DNA of 64,000 nucleotides from Nannochloris sp. 'desiccata' (GCA_019044685.2 JAGTXX020000009.1:1674001-1738000); one strand, 5' to 3'. Numbered from the stretch's first letter, positions 42,111-52,773 are shown. Notes: generated by a model from the sequence alone, not told the origin. Numbers and translations are program-made.

Positions 42111-42691
42111 TTTAAGACGTAAACTTCAACTTAGTTTTTTTTTAATTTATGTGATATGTCTTTCTGACAAGCCTTTCAGACAGCTTTAGCTGTTGCAAAT
42201 TACTAAGGATGTATTGTTTCAATCACCAGGGGTATTTGAAAAAGCTTTTATGCTGCTTGCACAGTGAACTCAATAATGACAAATAGTAGAACAGACATAC
42301 GCTAATGCTTGCCAGCCGAAGAAGTAAAGCCTCTGCGGCGATCTATATCTCTTCCTGCAGATATCGAAATAAAAACTATAGCGTGGCCGCCGTCAATTTG
42401 GACCTTTATTTGAGCACTCAATACCAAGTCCTTTTTTTGAGCTCGCTCGAGGCCAGCCTGCCAGGCCCTGGGGTCCCACTGTCGTGCGCAACTTGCTTGA
42501 AGATCATTCAATTGATTTTCACACGAGAAGTGGCCTCTGAATTTGAATTTCATTGCGGAACGGTCAAATTGGTTGAATATTATTCAGTATAATTCAGCTT
42601 CCCTATTAAATTATTAATTTGCCTAGCAGTTTCCAGAAAATCAATGCTATGTTGCAAATAAAACACGACTGAATCCCAAATTTGCAATCAC
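42111..42691. promoter_or_regulatory. Divergent spacer upstream of the large unknown gene and the Nudix gene
   Basis: 581 bp, longer than most divergent spacers here. The block 42300-42560 is GC-richer than its flanks and open on the minus strand (listed separately). Confidence 0.35.
42302..42553 (-). CDS. Possible 83-residue small protein
   Basis: ATG at 42553 opens MKFKFRGHFSCENQLNDLQA and continues through WDPRAWQAGLERAQKKDLVL to a stop at 42302. Composition is balanced (charged plus hydrophobic) and GC content is higher than the surrounding spacer, as in coding DNA. The MKFKF start faintly recalls COMM-domain proteins, but the rest does not match clearly. A plus-strand frame over the same DNA is also open, so chance is possible. 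Confidence 0.25.
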   Translation of the reverse strand: MKFKFRGHFSCENQLNDLQASCARQWDPRAWQAGLERAQKKDLVLSAQIKVQIDGGHAIVFISISAGRDIDRRRGFTSSAGKH

Positions 42692-43345
42692 ATGATCACC
42701 ACCACTTTATTCAGAGCCTGTGCACTTTCCTGGGCTAAAAATACATCAATGCTTACTATCAGAGTACCTATACGAATGAGCCGATTTACAACTGCAGTAG
42801 CAGCTTCATCTTCAGCAAAAGCTGGGCACACCTCACCTCGGGTGGGAGTCGGCGTTATTTTGCTCCGCCATCTAGTAGAAAACAACAACCCAGAAGTCTT
42901 ACTGATCCGACGCGGCAAAGCGCCAAGCATGGGTCTTTGGTCCTTTTGCGGTGGCAGCTTAGAATTAGGAGAATCTTTAGTAGATTGTGCAATCCGAGAA
43001 GCGAGAGAAGAGACGGGGCTCGTTTTACGGCATAAGAAAGATATTGCTCCTACCACTAGTTTATTTTATAGAAATCTAGAACATCCTGCGGTATTCAGTG
43101 CAGTAGATGTGATAGATAGAGAACCCTCAGAAGGGAAGAATAGTGGAGCCATTAGATTTCACTATGCTGTTGTAGAAGTAGCCGCGGTGCCTGAGAATTA
43201 CCGAGCGGTGCCTGTTGCTGCAGATGATGCTGACGAAGTTCAATGGGTAGATGTGACAGCAATAAAAACAATGGATCAGCTGGTAGTTAATGCGGTGGCA
43301 GTGGTAGAAGAAGCATTAACTCGATTTGAAATACCTCGAGAATAG
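42692..43345 (+). CDS. Nudix hydrolase, organelle-targeted
   Basis: Intronless, 217 residues. The first about 45 residues (MITTTLFRACALSWAKNTSM and on) are basic and Ser/Ala-rich, a likely mitochondrial or plastid presequence. The Nudix fold starts RVGVGVILLRHL; the Nudix box GGSLELGESLVDCAIREARE then ETGL fits G-x5-E-x7-REUxEExGU fully. It probably hydrolyses a nucleoside diphosphate linked to another moiety, for example ADP-ribose. The substrate cannot be read from sequence. Other starts at ATG 42749 or 42776 would shorten only the presequence. Confidence 0.9.
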   Translation: MITTTLFRACALSWAKNTSMLTIRVPIRMSRFTTAVAASSSAKAGHTSPRVGVGVILLRHLVENNNPEVLLIRRGKAPSMGLWSFCGGSLELGESLVDCAIREAREETGLVLRHKKDIAPTTSLFYRNLEHPAVFSAVDVIDREPSEGKNSGAIRFHYAVVEVAAVPENYRAVPVAADDADEVQWVDVTAIKTMDQLVVNAVAVVEEALTRFEIPRE

Positions 43346-43484
43346 TAAAAGGCACGGTTTTGAAAAAAATAATTAAGACGGATTATTTTTAGCTGACGAC
43401 AGGTCAAGTGTTTTGTTTGGCTGACGCGTTATATGTTTAAATTAAACTAAAAGAATCTCTTGAGTTGTTGTTAGACACGTTTAA

Positions 43485-43536
43485 GTAGGGTGGAATAATA
43501 AAATAGGACAGTAGGGTGGAATAATAAAATACGACA
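43485..43536. repeat. Tandem duplication of a 26-bp unit
   Basis: GTAGGGTGGAATAATAAAAT plus AGGACA at 43485-43510 is repeated at 43511-43536 with one change (AGGACA to ACGACA). It lies in the convergent 3' spacer between the Nudix and sulfotransferase genes. Confidence 0.9.
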
Positions 43537-43619
43537 GCCTTAGCCAAAAGTGTGTTTCTTGGCAACACTATTACAATATATAACTCTGAGGCTTCCGCTC
43601 ACCAATTTTCAATTTATAT

Positions 43620-44888
43620 TCATTGTTGAACATTATCAACTTGAGCTTTATGTAGCTCTACTGCATAATTATAAATCTCTATATCATATTTATTCATTGC
43701 TTGCAATTGCTGAAACACTTTCGGTGTTTGTGCCGCCACCTCTTCAGCAGCTGAGGAATTTCTAACTGAACCAGCCCTGTGGCCGTCTAAATCCACATCC
43801 CTCCAGCCAAAAACATTTTTCAACAATACTTGCGACTCTTCAGGTCGTTCCATGATTAAAATAGCTGCAAAATAATGCAACCGTTGCTTTGCTTTTAAAA
43901 CATCTGCAGCGGTCAGTGGCCCAGGCCGACCTTGTGCATCTTTCCTATATAAAGCTTCATTACCAGCTAATTCTCGTGTCATCCAGTTATCAGGATACCA
44001 ATCTAGCCATTGGTTGAAGGTTGCATTCGGAGGTGCCCAGTATGCTCTGCACTCAGAAGGTGAATGCGGCATTGCCTTGGACATAAATTGCCACCATCGA
44101 TAGGAAGAAAGAACCCTATCTAACGGATTTCGAAGCATAGTCACCATCGCAAGGGATACATCTAATGGCATAACATTGGGAAACGCGCCTTCACTTGCTA
44201 CAAATGTGAGAGGGCGGTAATGCCGAGGTAAAACTGAAAATTGATGGGGAGTGAGAAAACCGAGAAAGCAGGCCCCACCGAGCCAAGTTCCTAGGAGATG
44301 CCTTGAAGAATGCTGGGACAATTCCGGTGCAGTTGATTTAGAAAGTAAATTAATAGTATTCCTGGTACTCATACTACCTCCCCCTACAGCGGGATGTGGC
44401 CCAAGAAAGCTTTCAAATGGGACACAATTAGTCGTCCAATCACTTCGAAACGGCAGAGGGACGTCTTCCACAATCATATTTTTTGTTGCCACCTGGCATA
44501 ATGTGGTGCCACCAGCTTTGTGGACATGTTTAAATAGCAGCATTGCATTGCTAGAATTAGTTCGAATAGCTTGGAGGGCGAGTTTTTGGATGACAGAGAA
44601 TTGGTGCATGCATTCTCTCTCAGTTAAATGTGACCAACCGGTGGCGACTCTATCGCCATGAACACAGAAATTTTTTAAAAGGCTCGTTGGTGATGTGTTT
44701 TGGGAACTGTAGGCATATGTACTGGTCATGTACCGCATTTCAAATATTTTTAGGTAGGTAGAGAGGCCTAGAACAATGATCACACCACACAAGATTGTCA
44801 TTCCTAGCTTAAAGATTGGATTGGGCTGCCACCGCCGAGGCGGTGGGTATTTTGAGCTCCACCTCTTTGGCTCAGTATGTGGTAGCAT
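43620..44888 (-). CDS. Golgi-type membrane sulfotransferase
   Basis: Intronless, 422 residues. The short basic cytosolic tail (WSSKYPPPRRWQPNPIF) is followed by one membrane span, GMTILCGVIIVLGLSTYL, the type II topology of Golgi transferases. The 5'-phosphosulfate loop is LLFKHVHKAGGTTLCQVATK and the 3'-phosphate-binding motif is MLRNPLDRVLSSYRWW, both needed for PAPS binding. The lumenal domain has paired cysteines and N-x-S/T sites. It probably sulfates polysaccharides or glycoproteins, as in sulfated algal wall polymers. The acceptor is unknown. Head to head with the 3'-phosphatase gene, 198 bp apart. Confidence 0.85.
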   Translation of the reverse strand: MLPHTEPKRWSSKYPPPRRWQPNPIFKLGMTILCGVIIVLGLSTYLKIFEMRYMTSTYAYSSQNTSPTSLLKNFCVHGDRVATGWSHLTERECMHQFSVIQKLALQAIRTNSSNAMLLFKHVHKAGGTTLCQVATKNMIVEDVPLPFRSDWTTNCVPFESFLGPHPAVGGGSMSTRNTINLLSKSTAPELSQHSSRHLLGTWLGGACFLGFLTPHQFSVLPRHYRPLTFVASEGAFPNVMPLDVSLAMVTMLRNPLDRVLSSYRWWQFMSKAMPHSPSECRAYWAPPNATFNQWLDWYPDNWMTRELAGNEALYRKDAQGRPGPLTAADVLKAKQRLHYFAAILIMERPEESQVLLKNVFGWRDVDLDGHRAGSVRNSSAAEEVAAQTPKVFQQLQAMNKYDIEIYNYAVELHKAQVDNVQQ

Positions 44889-45086
44889 TGAAGATTTCTT
44901 TAGTGTTATTTACACACTCTGAAACATCAAATAGTGGGCAATATATACGTTGCACAATATGGTCAACGTTTGAGAATTTCAAATGGAAGGGCAGAGCTGG
45001 AACCCAAAATTAGCATCTACCACAAGATTGCCATTAATCAAGCACATTAATTGTTATTAGTAGGAGTAGTTTGCGATTTTAGAAGG

Positions 45087-46606
45087 ATGCCTAAGCGTCA
45101 AAAAGATGCCAGCGCAAGCGAGGACGAGTATGATCTGAACGACGAAGCTTTCATCGACGATGACGATGAGTATGGGAAAAAGCCTGCGAAAAAGAAGATT
45201 TCTGCGAAGGGGGTTGCTGCTGGCAAGAAGAAGAAAGGGGATGGCGATGGTGAGTTGCTTTATTTTTAAGTGTCGATAAAATTATTTACTGATCAGAAGA
45301 GAAAATAATAGCACAATTGCTAACTTTTGTTAAATTTGCAACTTGCAGCAGAAGAAGGAAAGGAGAAGAAAAAGAAGCCCAAGGCACCCCCGCCTCCCCC
45401 CAACCCCGACGTGCCTACTACTTATGAAGACGGCTTCACCGTCCACCCGCCATCTTTGATCTACAAGTAAGGAATTTGAATACCTAGTTGAAACATTCAC
45501 ATCATATTATTAACAGCGACTGTCCCCGAATAAATATGATGTTTTCAACAAGTTTACTTAAAACTGTTGCAGGGCGGATCCTCGGGCGCAAGGCAGCACC
45601 AAAATCGCCGCCATTGATCTCGATGGCACTTTAATCACTCGTAAAAGTGGTCTTAATTACGCTGTAGACGCCAACGACTGGCAATTTTTTAATTCGGAAG
45701 TCATCAATAAGCTTAAACAAGCTGTCAGCGATGGCTACCAGGTAATTGTCTTTTCTAATCAAAATGGCATTAAAAAAGTCCTCTTGGGTCCATCTGCCGT
45801 CAAGATGCGTTCCCTCGTAAACAACGTATTAAAAAAGCTCGCAGATGAAGGTATCCATGCTCAAGTTATGATGGCTACTGAGAAAGACCATCTCCGCAAG
45901 CCAGAAACTGGCATGTGGGACTTTTTTGTAGCTAATCTCAACAAAGGCGTCGCTCCCAATAAAGATAAAAGCTTCTATGTTGGAGATGCTGCTGGACGTG
46001 TTGGAGATATCAACGATAACTCTGATTCTGATAAAGCCTTTGCAGTGAACATAGGCTTGAAATTCTACCTTCCCGAAGAGTATTTTGGGTACGATTCTTG
46101 TGATTCTCGTAGCTGTACTACTAGCCCAGCACCACCCACAAGCTCTGGCGGTGCGGCCAATTTTTTAATCCACTACAATCCACTATTTTCCCGTTACTAT
46201 AAATGTTATGATAATGATATTGCAGTATAATAAATTTTCTATTTCTCTTTCTATCGACTTTTCTCTCTGCAGGGATGCGGCAAAGGGCCCCGCTGCGGCC
46301 AATGCAAGCAACGCCGCCTTGGTCGCTGCCTTTCACGAGTATGCAACCCTTCTCAAAGCCAAGAAAGATTTTTTCAAATACAAGGCAATTTTCGGCGTCG
46401 CCACGGCTCTTTCAGACCTCGATTATACCGTCACCTCTGGTAAACAGGTCAAAGACATCAAAGGCATTGGTAAATCGAGTCAGCTTAAGATTGATGAATT
46501 TGTAAGTACTGGTAAGATCGGGGCAATCGACGATTTGAAGGGAGAGAGTGGGGTAGCAGCAGCTCCGATTAGTAAAGACGCGGAGATTGCCTTGAAATTC
46601 GTTTGA
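45087..46606 (+). CDS. DNA 3'-phosphatase (PNK3P) fused to a Pol-beta-type HhH lyase domain
   Basis: Four exons, 45087-45249, 45349-45466, 45573-46088 and 46273-46606, give 376 residues. Residues 1-75 are acidic then Lys-rich, likely disordered and nuclear. The HAD/PNK3P domain (about 95-265) has AAIDLDGTLI (nucleophile Asp109 and Asp111), VIVFSNQNGI, a Lys in HLRKPETGMW and YVGDAAGRVGDINDNSDSDK. No PNK kinase P-loop is present. Residues about 279-350 match the Pol beta 8-kDa domain: FFKYKAIFGVATALSDLDY, GKQVKDIKGIGKSSQ and LKIDEFVSTGKI, where Lys338 aligns with the dRP-lyase Schiff-base lysine (human Lys72). The PNK3P domain removes 3'-phosphates at DNA breaks in base-excision and strand-break repair. 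The C-terminal domain could bind DNA or remove 5'-deoxyribose phosphate; that activity is inference. Confidence 0.9.
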
Positions 46607-46933
46607 TGTGCATCTCACACTGTTTTTGATTTTCTAACTCACTCGCTGCTTTGGTGGAGAAGCGAGCGACTTTAAAATCCTGGTTCAGTCCTATTCCATG
46701 ATGTCTTTGTTTGTGTGGATGTAGTAGCCTCGTTATTCGATTTTGCTCTGTACTTGCTTTCATCTTAGTTCGTAGTTCGATAAGATATATGCTGGGGTTA
46801 GAGATCAACATATTACAATAATACTATCTTATAAGATCTAGACCTAGTAGTACACAAACACAAACAAGAAAAACAGACGTCAGGTAATAAAAACACGACA
46901 CGAGTACGAAAAGTGCCAATTTAAACTTCAGAT
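46607..46933. other. Convergent 3' spacer, no gene seen
   Basis: 327 bp between converging gene ends; UTR-like sequence only. Confidence 0.5.
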
Positions 46934-48103
46934 CTACATGGTAGCGAAAAATCCAGCACCATAGCCTAGCGGGTACACAGCTTCAGTCATCCAACATCCT
47001 TTATTTACCTCAGTGTTAGTACAAGCGCTGCTGCTACCCCTACTGGTCTCGCCGTCCCCGGGGTCAATATCATCCTGCAACGCCAAGCTCCAGCCGTACA
47101 ACCATCTCTGTGGAGGTGACTTCTCCCCGCCTCCATTCGACGTCACGCCAACCACTGCAAAATTTCTCGTTGCAGTCATCTGTGTAGAACGTAATATCTT
47201 TGCATCAGTATGACCAAGCAACGGCAGATACGCTTCAGAACCCAACGTCTCAGAAAACAGCTCCACACTACCATTAAATGCAGATTTGTTTTTAGGGGAT
47301 GCAAATTTGAACACTTCAAGGGCTTCTTGGTTTTTTAAACCAGCTAATTGGGCTAAAATTATCGATTCTGGGCCGTGCATTGGGGAGAGCATCGACGGGA
47401 TCTCAGGGTCTGCCGGTTCACCCTGTAAACCTTTAATAAACCATTTGTTGACAATCTTGAAACCACGATATCGTGGTTCGTGTGATTCCTCAAGTTGGAG
47501 ATCAATTTTAATACACATTTCCTCTCCAGATCTCGTTGTGAGACTGTACCGTTGTGAACATCGCTGCCTGGTGATACGAAGAGTACTAAGAGCTGTACTC
47601 CGTGATGGAGGGGTTAGCACCAATCCCCGCATTGCAAAGGAGTCTGCTGTGAATTCTGTGGGTGGGGCGAGTTCTAGCAATTCAAGAAAAGATAAATCTT
47701 TCTCTTGAGAAAATTGAGTTGCGCCCATGTCTTCGAGTCTCGATCTTTTTCGTTCTAAAGCGTTGTCAATTACGGCGTCAGGGAGGTAGGCGATGATCGA
47801 GGAGGTTTGCCCGCTTTGAAATAAGCGCATGCACTCTTCAGCGACGTCAAAGGCGTCTTCGGTAGAAGCATCTGGCGGTTCGAGATTCTCACCGCTCCCT
47901 CCACCACTGCCACCACCGCTACTTGGACCGTTTCCTAAAGCTGTCGGGGTGCATTGTCTATGTAATTTAAGTGTAAATTTAGGTCTTCTTTGGAAGCATT
48001 TAACGATGAATTTGGTCGAAACTGAGAGCGGAGATCGCAATTTAGAGTTTCTGGACAAGCAGAGATTTGCCACAGGGGCAGTCTTCTGCGACATAAAGGG
48101 CAT
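46934..48103 (-). CDS. Plastid-targeted protein of unknown function
   Basis: Intronless, 389 residues. Residues 1-50 (MPFMSQKTAPVANLCLSRNS and on) are basic, Ser-rich and poor in acids, a likely transit peptide. A Gly/Ser linker (SSGGGSGGGSG) follows. The mature part starts helical (AFDVAEECMRLFQSGQTSSI), then alternates beta-rich blocks such as MCIKIDLQLEESHEPRYRGF and IVNKWFIKGLQ. This could be an NTF2-like or cystatin-like fold, but that is speculation. No catalytic motif is evident. Head to head with TMEM18, 202 bp apart. Confidence 0.65.
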   Translation of the reverse strand: MPFMSQKTAPVANLCLSRNSKLRSPLSVSTKFIVKCFQRRPKFTLKLHRQCTPTALGNGPSSGGGSGGGSGENLEPPDASTEDAFDVAEECMRLFQSGQTSSIIAYLPDAVIDNALERKRSRLEDMGATQFSQEKDLSFLELLELAPPTEFTADSFAMRGLVLTPPSRSTALSTLRITRQRCSQRYSLTTRSGEEMCIKIDLQLEESHEPRYRGFKIVNKWFIKGLQGEPADPEIPSMLSPMHGPESIILAQLAGLKNQEALEVFKFASPKNKSAFNGSVELFSETLGSEAYLPLLGHTDAKILRSTQMTATRNFAVVGVTSNGGGEKSPPQRWLYGWSLALQDDIDPGDGETSRGSSSACTNTEVNKGCWMTEAVYPLGYGAGFFATM

Positions 48104-48305
48104 GGCTCACAGCATTAACAGATGACACCATACCCGTGTTGTTGTTTTAAAGTAAAATTCAAGGAAAGAGGCAAGTTTTGAAGAGTTTCGAGTATTTCGT
48201 TTTGGCCGGGCCGCTTTTTGAAATTAAACAAGTTGATTTTTTTAATTTTGCTTGTGATAATTAGCACCATTTCGTCCATTAATTCCGTATATTGATGTTT
48301 TAAAT

Positions 48306-49108
48306 ATGTCTTCATGGCAAGAACAAGTGGCTGAGGCCCATGCGGAAGTGGTCAATGACATTAAAGGCAAATTTAAACAGTTTAGTGGAGGGCCATCAGT
48401 TTTTGAGGGAATAAAGGCATTCTGTGCAGCTGTAAATTGGAGTGTAGGTTTTAAATGGATACCCGGGCCTTCTTTCTCTGAGGCACAGAAATGGACGTGG
48501 TTCTCTCGATCAGCCTCTCAACCGACATGGCCACTTACCGCTCACAGTAATACAATTTCAATTATACATTGCAGGAGAAATGGATCATCGGTCTGCTTGC
48601 CATCCAACTGATCCTTTTTATTATAGTTATTGCATTTAGAAAGAAGCCGGTATTCCAAGCTTCAGTGTTCTTCTCCTCTGGTAAGTTTTCTTCTTTTTCA
48701 ATAATATCTGCTTCCCGTCTCCCAGCTGTTACATCTTTAAACACTTTATTGTTGAAGCTTTTTCCTTCTTTTCTTTTCTCTCATTATCATTTTACAGTTG
48801 CAATAATCTTTAATGCTGAGCGTATTAATTCACTAGCTGCTCGTCATTGGCAAACCTTTGCAACTCAAAATTATTTTCAATCCCATGGAACCTTCACCTC
48901 GGCGCTTTTATCTGCTCCGCTCTTGCTTACTATGTTTACCGTTCTGATTAATTATTTGATGGAGATGGTGCTTCTGATGGTAGAAATGAAGAGGAAAGAA
49001 TTGGTTTACAAAGCAAGACAAAGGGGGAAGTCGGGGGGCAAAACTGCTCCCACTAGAGAGACGCACGGCTCGAATAAAAAGAAATTAATTGATTCAAAAA
49101 TGGACTGA
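48306..49108 (+). CDS. TMEM18: TMEM18 homologue
   Basis: Three exons, 48306-48443, 48575-48680 and 48798-49108, give 184 residues. The join gives FCAAVNWSEKWIIGLLAIQL, the TMEM18 pattern F-x-A-x-x-W-x-E-x-W-I. The second exon carries the first membrane helix. Exon 3 has FNAERINSLAARHWQTFATQ then NYFQSHGTFTSALLSAPLLL, matching the family core (AExIN, W-x-x-F, QNYF-x-x-G-x-F-x-S). A third helix and a long basic tail follow, fitting the nuclear-envelope localisation reported for animal TMEM18. Biochemical function is unknown. Confidence 0.88.
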
Positions 49109-49385
49109 ATTTGTATTGTAAGCAATTGCAAAACGTTCCGACATTCAGCCCAGACCTATGCTACGAAACACAAGACCCAATATGGCATTCGTACCGCTTG
49201 TTGCTCCCATTCGTATCTTCGCAGCCAGACCAGACCGACGATTATATCTATATCTATGATAATTAAAATTAGGAAAAATTTGACCATATTCTGCATTTCT
49301 GTAAGAACCCTCCGAGTTTGTTCTACTCCTACCTATGTTCAACTAATCTTAATACGTTTACTTCATCATGTATTCCATCACACGT

Positions 49386-50555
49386 TTACACTGTTATTTC
49401 TTCTTGATACATAGTATTTGAAGACTCGTCTAGCAATGGGTCCAACCAGCGATCAACAATAGACTCTGATCCATACCACTTCACGCCATCCCCTGCGTCC
49501 TCTTCAAATGTCCCTAATCTTGACATTGAATGCAAAACATCATCAAGAACAACATGCTTTGCCCCTTTAAGTAATGCAGACTTCAATGGCACCACTGCAT
49601 CTCCTTCTACATTATGCCCACGGCCTAACACTTGCCTATAACTGCCAAAAGAATACCCAGGTAACGTTTGTCTTCCTGCTTTCCTATTTCCAATCACAGC
49701 TCTACTGCCCACTGTGATGTATTTTACGCCTGCTGAAGCGTAATACGCCCCTGGCCATGTTTCATTGACCCATTTAAGAGCGCCTCCGGTCATGTCCTTC
49801 ACTTTTGAGCGTGGAGGAGGTGGGGATTGAGGGGTTCCTAGTGTTATGATGGCTCCTATTGCTTCGTTATGGCCACCGTCGACTTTGCCGTTGTCGTTGA
49901 TGCTGCCCTCTCCAGTATCTAGCGAGTAATTAGATTTGAATTGTGGTTGGCCTAGATAGGCTCTTGCAAGCCATCCTCCTGCACTATGCCCAACAAGCAC
50001 AACTTTATTACCTTCTAGATCTGTAGTTTCTGAAGGAGAGGTGGAGGCAGCAGTTTTCTGTGCGGCTTCTACGGTTTCTTTGACTCGTTCCAAGTACCAG
50101 GTATAACCAGGGTCAGTAGAATTTAAATTTCCAGTCCAGTACTCTGGGGTAAATATCATTTTGCCGACTTTGATCCAATCTTTTCTTTCAACAGGGACTA
50201 CACGAACATTTTCAAATCCCCGACGGGCGAGGGCGGCTGCTAGAGAGGCGTCGGCATTGCCGAAAGGAGCGTCGTAATCACGAGAGGCGTTACCAAATCC
50301 TGGAAGAATAACTATTGGAAGGTGTTTGTTTTGGCGCGATGGTTGCAAGGTTGCTGCAAGCAGAGAAATAAGGGGAGAAAAAAAAGTTGAGCGGTGATCT
50401 ATGATCAGAATGAGGATATTTAAAACAGAGGGCTGAAATGAAAAGCTAGACGTCCGAACTTATCGTAACTTACCCCTTGTTGTGAATTGATTCTTTCTAC
50501 GACTCAAGTCAGGCTGCGCTTGTTGCAGACTAGGGCAGAATGCCAAAGATCGCAT
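49386..50555 (-). CDS. Plastid lipase-like alpha/beta hydrolase
   Basis: Two exons, 50555-50474 and 50353-49386, give 349 residues. The start at 50555 (MRSLAFCPSLQQAQPDLSRR) gives a plausible transit peptide; an in-frame ATG at 50660 would add a hydrophobic leader instead. The fold opens PIVILPGFGNASRDYDAPFG. The nucleophile elbow is VVLVGHSAGGWLARAYLG with Ser in GHSAG, and a histidine that could complete the triad lies in VVLDDVLHSMS; an acid is expected before it (GDAVVPLKSAL). Plant relatives are plastid proteins annotated as lipases. The substrate (galactolipid, acylglycerol or other) is unknown. Confidence 0.82.
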
Positions 50556-50667
50556 ATTTAATAGTGATAAAAATAGAACAAGTTCTACGCTCAGTGAACA
50601 GTTACATGTGAAGTAAGCTGTAAGTTTAAAATTCAAAAGCCTATTAATTAAGAAACTCATGGAAATA

Positions 50668-50955
50668 TTACTGAAAAAGTTTCACCATGCTGGCCACCGC
50701 CGAGCTCTTTGCTTGCCTTGTTGACCCATTCCCATTTTTCGCTCCTGCTGCTCGTCTCCACGTTACTGAATTTCTATTGAAGATTGGCCAATCTAATACG
50801 GTCCCAACAAAAGCTACAATCACTCCACCTGTGAAAATCTTCATCATTATTCCAAAATCTTGCTGGGCATAACCCACTATGAACGCAAAAATGCCACAGA
50901 GCGTGACGATAATCTGCGATGCTCGCTCTGAAAGCTGTTGTCCTTTGAAATCCAT
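50668..50955 (-). CDS. SPCS1: Signal peptidase complex subunit 1 (SPC12)
   Basis: Intronless, 95 residues. It opens MDFKGQQLSERASQIIVTLC, the family start. Two membrane segments follow (GIFAFIVGYAQQDFGIMM and IFTGGVIVAFVGTVLDWPIF), then NRNSVTWRR. Both ends face the cytosol. It is a non-catalytic subunit of ER signal peptidase. It lies just upstream of, and on the same strand as, the lipase-like gene. Confidence 0.92.
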   Translation of the reverse strand: MDFKGQQLSERASQIIVTLCGIFAFIVGYAQQDFGIMMKIFTGGVIVAFVGTVLDWPIFNRNSVTWRRAAGAKNGNGSTRQAKSSAVASMVKLFQ

Positions 50956-51230
50956 TTCTAAAAGCGCTCCTCTATTTCTAACTTCCTGTGATCACTTAGT
51001 CTGATCTAAAATATAACAATCTATCAGCAGTTTTTCCGTTAGCTCCCTTCATTCATTTACAAATTTCCAAAAATAAAGAAACAAACACATTAATGAACGA
51101 TGATCGCGATAAGACACAATTCAGGGTTTCTAAAAAGCAGCAGCTGCAGCGGTTTCTATTCACACATAGCCCAGTCTTCATCTTCATATAGGAAATGTTT
51201 AGCTTTTTAAAACACAGAATGGTAGGCGTA

Positions 51231-52500
51231 TTAAGCTACAGATGCAGCAATGAACAAGCTACGTCCATTCTTAGGCGAGCTAGAATCAGTTTCGAAACCA
51301 CAAATCTCCGGCGCCAATCCCAACGCCTTGGCCAATGAAGCCCTTGTCGCCACCACCGAAGCATTCCACCCTAAACCAGAGAGCCAAGGTTTTGGATCAG
51401 CAGGGCATCCAAATTGCCATGTTGACATTAAGTCTGAATCCGTTCCATTTGTTTTAATGCTAGTTACAACGTCATCAGTTACACTGACAGTGAGTAGAGC
51501 AGAGCCGGGCGCAGACATCCCTTTCAGCTCTTTTAACAACTCATCCACTCTAGATGGGTCAAGATACATTAATAAACCCTCAGCGAGCCATATGGTGGGC
51601 TTGGATGGATCAAAGCCAGCATTTATTAACGCAGTTGTCCACAGAGGATCGCCCAAATCGGCGGCAACAGCTTGACGTGAGTACGTACGCAGAGGGTACT
51701 GTACGGCCACCATATGATGGTCAATACGTCCTATTTTATCTTGCAAAAGGGTGTTGACGCTGGTAGAGCGGTGCATAGGGGATAAAATCTCGTATTCGGC
51801 TCCCACTCCCGCCAAAAGTTTTTCTTTTGCTTGCAGAACGTCTTCCCGATCGATTTCAAACCAACGTAAACTCGCAGGTAGTTTTAAACGCCATGGGCGA
51901 GAATCCATGCCAGCCCCGAGGACAACGCATTGTCGAGGGGCGGTGCCAGAAGTGGCGGTGGTGCCGACATAATCTTTTGCATCTTGAATTGCTTTGCTTA
52001 CTGGCATGCCCAGGGAGACTTCTAACTGGTCATCAAACCATTTGGTACGGATGGCCATCATGTTGATTTTGATCTTGCGACCAGAGTCTGTAGGGGCAGG
52101 TTGTTGCCGGGCACGAGCAGACTTGAGCGCCTTGGGACCTGCCAAGCCGGCAGCGAGAGGATCTAAAACTAAAGGAGCTTCCTCTTCTGCTTCCATCGCA
52201 CGAGCAGCTGCAGGGTAACGGTCGTAGTTGAAAACTTTAGTCGTAGATACAGCGTCAATAGTAAGGGTGGCGGAATTACAAGATAGCAGGAGATCGAAAG
52301 ATAAGATCATTTTGGGTATGTAAAAGCGACAATCCCAATTTTCTGAACCCACCTGCAATCTTCCGAGATGAGTATGATACGGCAGAATCAAGACCATCAT
52401 ACTTATCTCCGCTTAGAAAGCGTTTGTGCAAAACGAAACCGAGAATGCCCGCAGCAGCTGCAATTCCAGCGCTTGCCAGCACTGCATCGTTCCTTCCCAT
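51231..52500 (-). CDS. SAM-dependent methyltransferase of the LCM (Ppm1) family, membrane-anchored
   Basis: Two exons, 52500-52353 and 52234-51231, give about 383 residues. Exon 1 encodes a hydrophobic N-terminus (MGRNDAVLASAGIAAAAGIL, then GFVLHKRF), a signal anchor. The catalytic part has QCVVLGAGMDSRPWRL (SAM motif I), WFEIDREDVLQAKE (motif II), IWLAEGLLMYLDPSRVDELL, and SALLTVSVTDD. This is the bacterial-type branch of the leucine carboxyl methyltransferase Pfam family (as in mycobacterial YktD-like enzymes), not clearly the PP2A methylase. The substrate is unknown. A paralogue starts 273 bp away in the opposite direction. Confidence 0.88.
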
Positions 52501-52773
52501 TGTTATGTTGGGTAGAGTACTATCCAAACATCCGTATTAATCAATTCAATTGTTTGTAAGGAGCGTAGATTGCCAATTCTTAAGCATTTTCCCTTCCGTT
52601 CATTGTCTGGACCTCCAAAATCAAGTTAATCTATGTTAATCTGATCAGCAAACTCTTTCAACAGCATATCATTAATTTATGCTGATATCGCTGGATTAGC
52701 AGGCAAGAGCTATGGAGCTTTTGTACACATCACATTGATCTTGTTTAATTTTGAAAGTTTTTAAAAGTCAAAG
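52501..52773. promoter_or_regulatory. Divergent promoter region between two LCM-family methyltransferases
   Basis: 273 bp separate the start codons of the paralogous pair. No specific motif is assigned. Confidence 0.35.
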
